This document shows positions 1 to 6,310 of a DNA stretch of 7,352 nucleotides, piece by piece (within the stretch, counting starts at the first letter, position 1; each line of letters opens with the position of its first letter). The position numbers and the translations under genes were made by a program. The stretch lies in the NCBI GenBank assembly GCA_016793565.1, contig JAEUMA010000693.1, positions 1 through 7,352 on the forward strand, given 5' to 3'. The DNA comes from Rhizobiaceae bacterium (GTDB taxonomy: Bacteria > Pseudomonadota > Alphaproteobacteria > Rhizobiales > Rhizobiaceae). Under the pieces are notes generated by a model. It did no database searches, had not been told where the DNA came from, and was given only the letters and a program-made list of their open reading frames with translations.

Positions 1-430
1 CGGCTTCACCATCGGCAACTGGCTCGGCGGACGTCTGGCCGACTGGTCGCTGGACGGCGCAACGAAGATCTTCCTGCTGGCGCTTGCGTCCATCATGCTG
101 GTTCTGCCCCTGCTGATGTCGACCACCGGCGGCGCGGCGCTCGGCCTGCTGCTGTGGGGCGGGGCGGCCTTCGCCATCGTGCCCCCGGTTCAGATGCGCG
201 TGATGGCGGCTGCCACGGAAGCGCCCGCCCTGGCGTCCTCCATCAATGTCGGCGCTTTCAACCTGGGCAATGCGCTGGGAGCGGCGCTCGGCGCGGCGAT
301 CATCGGCATGGGGCTGGGATATGCGGCGGTGCCGGTGGCCGGGGCCTTGCTTGCGGCCGCGGGGCTCGGCCTGGTCCTGGTCGGGGCCCGCCGGAAGGTT
401 GAGCCGGCGGTAGCCGAATGCGTCTGTTGA
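1..430 (+). CDS. MFS transporter, C-terminal fragment (DHA1/AraJ-YdhP-like efflux permease)
   Basis: This is the last 142 codons or so of a 12-helix major facilitator superfamily permease; the reading frame is already open at base 2 and the N-terminal two thirds lie outside the window. The fragment opens with a GNWLGGRLADW segment, matching the motif-A-like cytoplasmic loop between helices 8 and 9 of MFS exporters. About four hydrophobic helices rich in Ala, Gly and Leu follow (helices 9 to 12). The segment PALASSINVGAFNLGNALGA is typical of helix 11 in the DHA1 family of proton-driven sugar or drug exporters such as AraJ and YdhP. It ends with a short charged tail (ARRKVEPAVAE) and a TGA stop. 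It converges on the ABC operon with 34 bases between the two stops, so it is a separate transcription unit. The substrate cannot be judged. Confidence 0.85.
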   Translation, partial: GFTIGNWLGGRLADWSLDGATKIFLLALASIMLVLPLLMSTTGGAALGLLLWGGAAFAIVPPVQMRVMAAATEAPALASSINVGAFNLGNALGAALGAAIIGMGLGYAAVPVAGALLAAAGLGLVLVGARRKVEPAVAECVC

Positions 431-464
431 GCGGCTGGGCCGGCGCACAGGTCTCGCCCCCGGC

Positions 465-1529
465 TCAGGAGGCGAACAGCACCGTGCTCTCCGGCGACCA
501 GCGCAGAACCACGTCGTCGCCCTCGCCAAGGCGCGGCTGGCCGGCATTCTGCACCAGCACCTTCACCGTCTGACCGGCGCAGTCGACGAAGTAGGTGCTG
601 ACGCTGCCGGCGAAGATGCGCTTTGCGACGCACCCGGCAAGGCTGTTCTCCTTGCCGTCGAGCATCGCCACCGCGGCCGGCAGGATGGCGATCCGCTCTG
701 GCCGAACGGCGCAGCTTGCCGCACGACCTTGCGCCGGCAGCACAGTCGATCTCGCCGCGACCAGCGTTCCGTCGGCAAGGCGCAGCCCGTTGCCCTCGGC
801 GGTGCCGGGCAGGATGTTGGCATCGCCGAGAAATGTGGCCGCGAACTCGCTGGCTGGGCTGTCGTAGATCTCCTCCGGCGATCCCTCCTGCACGAGCCGC
901 CCGTCGCGCAGGATGCCGATGCGGTCGCTCATGGTGAGCGCCTCCTCCTGGTCGTGCGTGACGAAGATGGTGGTGATGCCGATCTCGCGCTGGATGCGCT
1001 TCAACTCCACCTGCATGTCCACCCGCAGCGCCTTGTCGAGGGCCGAAAGCGGCTCGTCGAGCAGCAGCACGCGCGGCCGGGTGACAATCGCGCGGGCCAG
1101 CGCCACCCGCTGCCTTTGGCCGCCCGAGAGCTGATGCGGCCGGCGCTCGCCGAGCTTTCCCAACTGGACCAGATCGAGCGCGCGCTGCACCTCCACCGCG
1201 ATCGTGGCCTTGGCCTCGCCGCGGACGGACAGCCCGAACGCCACGTTGTCGGCCACGCTCATGTTCGGGAAGAGGGCGTAGTTCTGGAACACCATGCCGA
1301 TGCGGCGCTTGTCCACCGGCACGCGCTCAACGCTGTCGCCGTCGATGACGATGCTTCCGGAATCGGGATAGTCGAAACCCGCGATCATCCGCAGTAGCGT
1401 GGTCTTTCCGCTGCCCGATGGCCCGAGCAGGGCATAGAAGCCGCCGTCCGGGAAAACGATCGAGACTTCGTCGAGGGCCTTATGCGCCCCGAAGCTGCGC
1501 GTAACCTTCTCCACCCGCACGTCGGCCAC
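465..1529 (-). CDS. ABC transporter ATP-binding protein, spermidine/putrescine type (PotA-like)
   Basis: This 354-residue protein is the cytoplasmic ATPase that powers the importer encoded by the three genes before it. All nucleotide-binding motifs are present: Walker A GPSGSGKT (36-43), Q-loop Q82 in MVFQNYALFPNMSV, signature LSGGQRQRVALARA (134-147), Walker B VLLLDEP (154-160) with catalytic E159, D-loop SALD (162-165) and switch H192 in VTHDQEEA. The segment after about residue 235 matches the C-terminal TOBE-type domain of polyamine and iron importers (CAVRPERIAIL is visible). The start is a GTG that overlaps the TAG stop of the preceding permease by one base, with GGAGAG five bases upstream (1535-1540). 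The frame stays open far upstream, but that part is antisense-style shadow across the permease gene. It is the last gene of the operon. The family is certain; the substrate is not. Confidence 0.95.
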   Translation of the reverse strand: MADVRVEKVTRSFGAHKALDEVSIVFPDGGFYALLGPSGSGKTTLLRMIAGFDYPDSGSIVIDGDSVERVPVDKRRIGMVFQNYALFPNMSVADNVAFGLSVRGEAKATIAVEVQRALDLVQLGKLGERRPHQLSGGQRQRVALARAIVTRPRVLLLDEPLSALDKALRVDMQVELKRIQREIGITTIFVTHDQEEALTMSDRIGILRDGRLVQEGSPEEIYDSPASEFAATFLGDANILPGTAEGNGLRLADGTLVAARSTVLPAQGRAASCAVRPERIAILPAAVAMLDGKENSLAGCVAKRIFAGSVSTYFVDCAGQTVKVLVQNAGQPRLGEGDDVVLRWSPESTVLFAS

Positions 1530-2320
1530 TACTTCTCTCCGCCGAATTTGAAGAAGCGCGCCGTGACGAGCATGAGCCCCATCGAGACGACGATGATGAT
1601 GGTGGAGACCGCGTTGATCTCCGGCATGAAGCCCTTGCGGATGGCCGCGTAGATCTCGACCGGGAGCGTGGCCTGGCCGGGCGTGGACAGGAAATAGGAA
1701 ACCACGAACTGGTCGAAGGAGACGGCGAAAGCGAACAGCGCTCCGGCAATGACGCCCGGCATGATCCAAGGAAGCGTGATCCGCATGGTCACCTGCCACT
1801 GGCTGGCGCCCAGCGAGCGCGCCGCTTCTTCCAGCTCGGGGGCAAAGGTCTGCAGGCGCGCTGACACAACCACGATCACATAGGGCAGCGCCAGCGCGAC
1901 ATGGCCGAGGAGGATCGCATGCAGGCCGCGGCCGATGCCGACGCCGAAGAAGAAGATCAGCATCGCCGTGCCGGTGATCAGCCACGGAATGGCGATGGGC
2001 GGCAAAAGCAGCGCCTGCAGGAACCGTTTGCCGCGGAAATCGTAGCGGAACAGCGCGATTGACGCCGCCGTTCCGAGCAGCGTCGAGAGCACCGTGGCGA
2101 TGATGGCGATCTCGATGGAGTTCCATGTGGCCGCGAGCAGCTGGGCGTTGCTGGCCAGATCCGAATACCACTTCGTCGTCCATTCGAACGGCAGCTGGTA
2201 GAATGGCGAGGCGTTGAACGACATCAGCGCCATGATGACGATCGGCAGATAGAGGAAGGCGAGCAGCAGGCCGACATAGATGCGGCCGAGGCCTTCGAGC
2301 AGCCGGGTCGTCGACGTCAT
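1529..2320 (-). CDS. ABC transporter permease, PotC/PotI-like
   Basis: This 263-residue inner-membrane protein forms one half of the importer's translocation channel. About six hydrophobic helices can be seen: near 12-34, 68-92, 103-126, 135-153, 186-205 and 235-254. The cytoplasmic EAA loop that docks on the ATPase is at 165-188 (EAARSLGASQWQVTMRITLP). The stretch SFDQFVVSYF followed by LPVEIYAAIRKG near 201-230 is characteristic of the PotC/YdcV branch. The ATG overlaps the TGA of the previous permease gene (ATGA), with a GGAGGG Shine-Dalgarno four bases upstream, so the two permeases are probably translationally coupled as a 1:1 heterodimer. The next gene, the ATPase, starts on the last base of its stop codon. 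Confidence 0.94.
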   Translation of the reverse strand: MTSTTRLLEGLGRIYVGLLLAFLYLPIVIMALMSFNASPFYQLPFEWTTKWYSDLASNAQLLAATWNSIEIAIIATVLSTLLGTAASIALFRYDFRGKRFLQALLLPPIAIPWLITGTAMLIFFFGVGIGRGLHAILLGHVALALPYVIVVVSARLQTFAPELEEAARSLGASQWQVTMRITLPWIMPGVIAGALFAFAVSFDQFVVSYFLSTPGQATLPVEIYAAIRKGFMPEINAVSTIIIVVSMGLMLVTARFFKFGGEK

Positions 2321-3180
2321 TGCGCCCTCCGCAGGACGGGCGCCGCCACGGCCAGGATGACCAGCACGACGGCCAGAAGGATGAAGGAGAGCGCGGCGCC
2401 GAGCGGCCAGTTGAAGACCGCGACGAACTGGTCCTCGATGACGGTGCCGTAGAAGGTGCCCGTGCGCCCGCCGAGGATGCGCGGCTCCATGAAGGAGCCG
2501 ACGACCGGCACGAAGATCAGCACGCCGCCGGCGATCAGGCCGGGCATCGCCAGCGGCAGGATCAGGCGGCGCAGGGTCTGCAGCCGCGACGCCCCGAGCG
2601 AACGCGCCGCCTCGATCAGCGAGTCGTCGATCGCCTGAAGCGTCAGGTAGCAGGTGAGCACCACATAGGGCACATAGGAGTGCACCAGGCCGATGATGAC
2701 GGCGGGATAGGAGTACATCAGGTCGATGTTCACCTTGAACGGCAGCACGGCGTTGAGGGCCGTGTCGAGGATGCCGCCCTCGCGCAGCACCATCGCCCAG
2801 GAAAAGATGCGCACCAGCCCGTTCGACCAGAACGGCAGGATGACCAGCAGGAAGATGGCCTCGCGCACGCGGCCCTTCAGCACCTTGGCGAGCACGTAAG
2901 CGGCTGGAAAGCCGATGAGCAGGCACCAGAAGGTGACTTCGAGGCCGAGCCGCAGCGAAGCCCACAAAAGCGTAGGGTAGAGCGCGCCGGAGAAGAAGGC
3001 GGCGTAGTTCTCCAGCGTGAAGGACCAGTCCTTGCCGGACATCGGCAGCTCGGTCATGAAGGAAAAGAAGGCCATGGCCGACAGCGGCAGGAAGATCGCC
3101 ACCGTCAGCCACAGATAGGCGGGAGCGAGCAGCGGCAGCGCCGGCCCTATCCCCCGCCTGCTGGCGCCACCTGTCGCCAT
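2317..3180 (-). CDS. ABC transporter permease, PotB/PotH-like
   Basis: This 287-residue inner-membrane protein is the partner of the PotC-like permease. The first helix (about 14-40) is followed by a periplasmic segment (LPMSGKDWSFTLENYAAFF), as in PotB and PotH. Further helices lie around 75-98, 107-130, 158-180, 212-230 and 258-283. The EAA loop is at 190-213 (EAARSLGASRLQTLRRLILP), with the conserved G eight residues from the end of the motif block. The ATG at 3180 has a strong purine-rich ribosome site just upstream (GGGAGGGAGG). The gene lies 52 bases after the binding-protein stop and ends in a four-base ATGA overlap with the second permease. The family is clear; the substrate has to be inferred from the binding protein and the enzymes upstream. 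Confidence 0.94.
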   Translation of the reverse strand: MATGGASRRGIGPALPLLAPAYLWLTVAIFLPLSAMAFFSFMTELPMSGKDWSFTLENYAAFFSGALYPTLLWASLRLGLEVTFWCLLIGFPAAYVLAKVLKGRVREAIFLLVILPFWSNGLVRIFSWAMVLREGGILDTALNAVLPFKVNIDLMYSYPAVIIGLVHSYVPYVVLTCYLTLQAIDDSLIEAARSLGASRLQTLRRLILPLAMPGLIAGGVLIFVPVVGSFMEPRILGGRTGTFYGTVIEDQFVAVFNWPLGAALSFILLAVVLVILAVAAPVLRRAQ

Positions 3181-3201
3181 GGCCCTCCCTCCCGATCGAC
3201 G

Positions 3202-3228
3202 CGGCGAAGCGCCGGCGATGCCCCGGCG
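3202..3228 (-). other. Two overlapping GC-rich hairpins between binding protein and permease genes
   Basis: The 52-base gap after the binding-protein stop contains two perfect inverted repeats. One is CGGCG-loop-CGCCG (3202-3214, 3-base loop); the other is CGCCGG-loop-CCGGCG (3210-3228, 7-base loop). They share bases 3210-3214, so only one can form at a time in a transcript. No T-run follows, so a full terminator is unlikely. In ABC operons, hairpins at this position often protect the upstream binding-protein message and help make it more abundant than the permeases. That role is inferred here. Confidence 0.4.
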
Positions 3229-3232
3229 GGCG

Positions 3233-4288
3233 CTACTTCACGTTGACCTTCAGCTCCTGCCAGATCGCGAGGTACTGCTCGCGCTGGGCATCGGTGATCG
3301 GCGCCTGGAACTGGATGCGCTCGGCCACCTTCGGATCGCCCATGACCGCGCGATTGAAGGATTCGGCCGGCAGCGCGGCCAGCGCCTTGTCATTAGCCGA
3401 CACCGGCGCGCCTACCTTCGTCACCCACTCTACGTAGAAGGTCGGATCGATCATGTAGTTGATGAAGGCCTCGGCTCCCTCGACGTTCTTCGAGCCGGCC
3501 GGAATCGAGAAGGCGTCCAGCCATGCGACGGCGCCTTCCTGCGGGATCACCAGCGAGACGGGCAGCTTGAACTGGGTCTTGGCGCGGTCGGCCGAGCCGG
3601 ACCAGTATGTGCCGACGTCGATCTGGTTCGACGCCACCATCTGGTTCCAGTCGTTCTCGGAGCTCCAGAAGGTGCGGATCTGCGGCATCAGCGAGGTGAG
3701 CTTCGCCTTAACCGCCTCCATATCCTTGATGTCGTTGATGTTCTGGCCCGACGCGATGGCGCCGAACTGGATCGCCTCGACGGCGTCGTCGCGGATGATC
3801 ACGCGGCCCTTGTGCTTCTCGTCCCACATCACCGAGACGCTGGTAGGAGCGCTATCGAAGGACTTGTCGTTGATGGCGAGCGCGGTGAGGCCCCACACCC
3901 ATGGCACGCCGAACACCTTGCCGTCCTGATTCAGCATGGGCGAGCCGGCCTTTTCCTTGCTGATGTCGGCGTAGTTCGGGATTTTCGAAGTATCGATCGG
4001 CTGGATCAGGTTCTCTGCCAGCGCCTGCCCTGTGAAAGCGGCGTTGATCATGACGACGTCGTAGAGACCCGGATTCGTGCGAAGTTTGGTCAGCATCTCC
4101 TGCTCGGAGTTGAAGAAGTCGTTGACAACCTTGTGGCCGGTCGCCTTCTCGAACGCCTCGATCGCCCATGGCTCGTCGGCGCCGTAGCCTTTCCAGTTGA
4201 GAACGTGCACTTCGCCGGCGTGAGCCGAAATGGCGAAGGCCGAGACAAGGACGGTGGTCAAAGTGAGCTTGCTGAGAAATCTCGTCAT
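3233..4288 (-). CDS. Periplasmic solute-binding protein of a spermidine/putrescine-type ABC importer (PotD-like)
   Basis: This 351-residue secreted receptor captures the substrate for the downstream permeases. Residues 1-24 form a Sec signal peptide: MTRFLSK, a hydrophobic core, then AHA before the likely cut at Gly25. The mature protein begins EVHVLNWKGYG, the usual first strand of the PotD family. Compared from memory with E. coli PotD, the ligand-pocket positions appear conserved: W32 and Y35 (NWKGY), D168 and E171 (DDAVEA), W229 (YWSGSA), and W256 and D258 (WLDAFSIPAGSKN). These include the acidic residues that hold amino groups in PotD, which suggests a cationic ligand. The ATG at 4288 is chosen because the signal peptide starts there and AGAGGA lies six bases upstream. 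The frame stays open further upstream, but that proline/arginine-rich stretch is a shadow of the kinase gene. It lies 46 bases after the kinase stop. Confidence 0.93.
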   Translation of the reverse strand: MTRFLSKLTLTTVLVSAFAISAHAGEVHVLNWKGYGADEPWAIEAFEKATGHKVVNDFFNSEQEMLTKLRTNPGLYDVVMINAAFTGQALAENLIQPIDTSKIPNYADISKEKAGSPMLNQDGKVFGVPWVWGLTALAINDKSFDSAPTSVSVMWDEKHKGRVIIRDDAVEAIQFGAIASGQNINDIKDMEAVKAKLTSLMPQIRTFWSSENDWNQMVASNQIDVGTYWSGSADRAKTQFKLPVSLVIPQEGAVAWLDAFSIPAGSKNVEGAEAFINYMIDPTFYVEWVTKVGAPVSANDKALAALPAESFNRAVMGDPKVAERIQFQAPITDAQREQYLAIWQELKVNVK

Positions 4289-4334
4289 GGTCGGTCCTCT
4301 CTGTTGATTCTGCCGGGCGGCTGTTGTTCTGCGA

Positions 4335-5282
4335 TCATTCCAGCGCCGCGATCCCGGGCCTCGCGGACAATAAGGCACGAATCTCGCCATCCGTGGGCGC
4401 CGAGGCGCCGCCGTGCCGGGTGACGGAGATGGCGGCGGCGGCATTGGCGTAGCGGACGGCCGCGAAGGGGTCGTCGCCTCTCGCCAGTGCCGCAATGAAG
4501 GCGCCGATATGCGTGTCGCCGGCGCCGTTGGTGTCTACAGGCTCGACGACAAATCCTTCGACAAGACGCTGTCGACCGTCGCGCAGCCGTGCATGGGCGC
4601 CTTCGGCGCCGCATCGCACGAGCACCCCCTCGGCGTGATGGCAATGGCACGCGAGAAGCAGGGCAGCGGCCTCGGCGGGATCGCCGGCACCGGCGATCGC
4701 GGCGGCGTCGCCGTCGTTGCAGCTCAGCCAAGTCGTACGGGCCAGCACACGGTCCAAGATGTCGCGCGGAATTTCGGCGACGACCGGGGTCGGGTCGAAG
4801 ACGAAGGGAACGCCCGCCGGCAGCGTTTCGATCCAGTCGGCCAGCGCCTCGCGGCTGCCCGGGTAGGAAAGCGTATAGCCGGAGCTGAACACCCAGTCGC
4901 CGGGCCGCAGCGCCACCTGGGCCAGATCCGCCTTCGACAGGGTCGCCTCGGCGCCGGGCCAGGAAACGAAGGTGCGCTCGGCGTCCTCGCTGACGAGCAC
5001 AACGCTGTTGCCGCTGTCCTTGCCAGCCGCCGGTGGCGTCATCACCTCGATGTGTTCGGCTGCCAAGGCGGCGCGCAGGAAGTCGGCGTCGGGGCCTGTG
5101 CCGTGCCGGCCGGCGAATGCGACCGGCATGCCCGCGCGGATCGCGGCCACCATCAGGTTGAAGCCTCCACCCGCCAGGCGCGCATGGCTGGAGGCGGTCT
5201 TTTCCGTTCCCGGAAGCGGCAAGGCGTCGATCCGGTAGACATAGTCCACCACCGCGCTGCCGGCATGGACGAGGCGCGTCAC
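4335..5282 (-). CDS. PfkB/ribokinase-family carbohydrate kinase, YegV-like
   Basis: This 315-residue cytoplasmic kinase should transfer the ATP gamma-phosphate to a hydroxyl of a sugar or nucleoside. The N-terminal GSAVVDYVYRID carries the substrate-binding aspartate (D13). The first PfkB signature region is GGGFNLMVAAIRAG (38-51). The second is DTNGAGDTHIGAF (250-262), with the anion hole and catalytic base D256. The usual NxxE magnesium motif appears as N189-D-G-D192, a conservative change. The middle part (GERTF-like AERTFVSWPG, then VFSSGYTLSYPGSREALADWIE) strongly recalls E. coli YegV, from memory and not from an alignment. An odd CHCHH run sits at 212-216. The start is GTG within a GTGA overlap with the hydrolase stop, with GAGGAGG four bases upstream (5287-5293). 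Ribose or a related pentose is a likely substrate given the neighbour, but this is unproven. Confidence 0.92.
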   Translation of the reverse strand: MTRLVHAGSAVVDYVYRIDALPLPGTEKTASSHARLAGGGFNLMVAAIRAGMPVAFAGRHGTGPDADFLRAALAAEHIEVMTPPAAGKDSGNSVVLVSEDAERTFVSWPGAEATLSKADLAQVALRPGDWVFSSGYTLSYPGSREALADWIETLPAGVPFVFDPTPVVAEIPRDILDRVLARTTWLSCNDGDAAAIAGAGDPAEAAALLLACHCHHAEGVLVRCGAEGAHARLRDGRQRLVEGFVVEPVDTNGAGDTHIGAFIAALARGDDPFAAVRYANAAAAISVTRHGGASAPTDGEIRALLSARPGIAALE

Positions 5283-6286
5283 GCCGCCTCCTCGCCGCCG
5301 GCAAGTGCGAAACGCGCGGCGACCAGATCGGCTGCCAGCGCTTTCACTTCGGCGAGATCAACGCCCCGCAACCCCCCCATATGGCCCTCGACGGTCTTCA
5401 TGCCGCCGCAGGCGGCCGCCATGCCGGTGGCGATCGCGCCGATCGTGTCGGTGTCGCCGCCGAGATTGGCGCCGATCACAGCCGCGCGCCAGGGATCGCC
5501 CTGCGCTACCTCCAGCACGGCGAAGGCTGCCGGGATTGATTCACGACTGGCGACGCCGGTGCCGATCCGCGTTGCGATCAGTGCGATCGCCTCGTCAGCC
5601 GGCTTGCTGCGCACGAGGTCGCGCGCGTCGCGGATCAGCGCTGCCATGTCGGCCCCGCCGTCCGTGTGACCGTGGCCCGCGCCGAGCGCGGCAGCGTCCA
5701 AGGCGATGTCGCAGGCTTGCTCCCAATTGCCGCCGGCAACGCCTCGGCTGACAGCAGCCGCGACGGCGGCCGCAGAGGCGATGGCGATGGAGGTGTTGTG
5801 CGTGGCGCGGCAGGTCTGTGCGACGCGGGCAACCAGCGCGTCGAGCGGCTCGCACGGCATCAGGATGCCGACCGGGGCGATGCGCATCGCCGCCCCGTTG
5901 GTGTCGCCGCTTCGCCCGGCCTCTTCCGGCGCGACGCCGGCATTGATGGCGTCGATGGCGCGCTTGGTGGAGGGGCCGAGCAGGTCGTAGCTGTCGCGTG
6001 CCTTGATCTCGCTTTCCCAGTCGATCAGCGCGTTGACCCAACGCTTGTGGTCGAAACTCCCGGCTGACTCGAGCAGGATGCGGCCGAGCAGCAAGGTCTG
6101 TTCGGTGTCGTCGGTGACGGTTCCTGCGGCGAGACCCCTTGAAACCGGATGATCGGGCGTCGGTGCCACGAAATGGTCGACGAAGCCGTAGGCCACGCGG
6201 ATCTCTGCCGGCGACAGCAACTGCGTCGGCATGCCGAGCGCGTCGCCAATGGCGCCGCCGACAAGGGCCGCTTCCGCCCGGTCCAT
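5279..6286 (-). CDS. ADP-ribosylglycohydrolase-family protein (DraG/ARH fold), YegU-like
   Basis: This 335-residue all-helical, metal-dependent hydrolase belongs to the family that cleaves the glycosidic bond between (ADP-)ribose and a protein or small molecule. The hallmark sites are present: GGAIGDALGMPTQ (10-22), metal ligands T58-D59-D60 in VTDDTEQTLLL, TNGAAMRIAPVG (129-140), TH at 162-163, and the second metal site GGDTDTIGA (276-284) with D278, D280 and T281. The binuclear centre therefore looks intact. LLGPSTKRAIDAI followed by TNGAAMR closely resembles E. coli YegU as I recall it. I chose the ATG at 6286 because TAAGGAG lies seven bases upstream (6294-6300) and because MDRAEAALVGGAIGDA is the usual family start. 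An ATG at 6307 would add seven residues and has a weaker GGAG. No ADP-ribosyltransferase or nitrogenase gene is nearby, so a DraG role in nitrogenase control is unlikely. Confidence 0.93.
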   Translation of the reverse strand: MDRAEAALVGGAIGDALGMPTQLLSPAEIRVAYGFVDHFVAPTPDHPVSRGLAAGTVTDDTEQTLLLGRILLESAGSFDHKRWVNALIDWESEIKARDSYDLLGPSTKRAIDAINAGVAPEEAGRSGDTNGAAMRIAPVGILMPCEPLDALVARVAQTCRATHNTSIAIASAAAVAAAVSRGVAGGNWEQACDIALDAAALGAGHGHTDGGADMAALIRDARDLVRSKPADEAIALIATRIGTGVASRESIPAAFAVLEVAQGDPWRAAVIGANLGGDTDTIGAIATGMAAACGGMKTVEGHMGGLRGVDLAEVKALAADLVAARFALAGGEEAA

Positions 6287-6293
6287 CGCGACG

Positions 6294-6300
6294 CTCCTTA
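6294..6300 (-). promoter_or_regulatory. Shine-Dalgarno TAAGGAG that decides the hydrolase start
   Basis: On the minus strand TAAGGAG sits seven bases before the ATG at 6286, a near-ideal match and distance. It lies inside the seven-codon extension that would exist if the ATG at 6307 were used, and so argues for the downstream start. The gap from the regulator's stop codon to this start is 24 bases. Confidence 0.65.
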
Positions 6301-6310
6301 CCGACATCGC

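Noticed and set aside
431..467. Possible bidirectional terminator between the convergent MFS and ATPase genes
   Set aside because: Only a weak stem (TGAGC with GCTCA around GGGC with GCCC) and no T-run on either strand; not strong enough to call.
1530..2183. Upstream extension of the ATPase reading frame
   Set aside because: The frame is open but overlaps the PotC-like permease out of frame; ABC homology begins right after the GTG at 1529, which has a ribosome site.
2320..3246. Plus-strand open frame opposite the first permease gene
   Set aside because: The product is a run of Arg, Gln, Asp and His with no hydrophobic pattern, explained by the antisense of membrane-protein codons.
3179..4423. 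Long plus-strand open frame opposite the binding-protein gene
   Set aside because: It is the mirror frame of a clear PotD-like gene; the product is rich in Arg, Asp and His with no recognisable domain, as expected for GC-rich antisense frames.
4413..5669. Long plus-strand open frame opposite the kinase and hydrolase genes
   Set aside because: It spans two real genes on the other strand and gives a low-complexity product without motifs; it is a GC-content shadow.
5279..6286. Reading the hydrolase as DraG, the nitrogenase-reactivating enzyme
   Set aside because: No draT or nif gene is nearby, and the kinase, importer and regulator context resembles the yegU neighbourhood instead.
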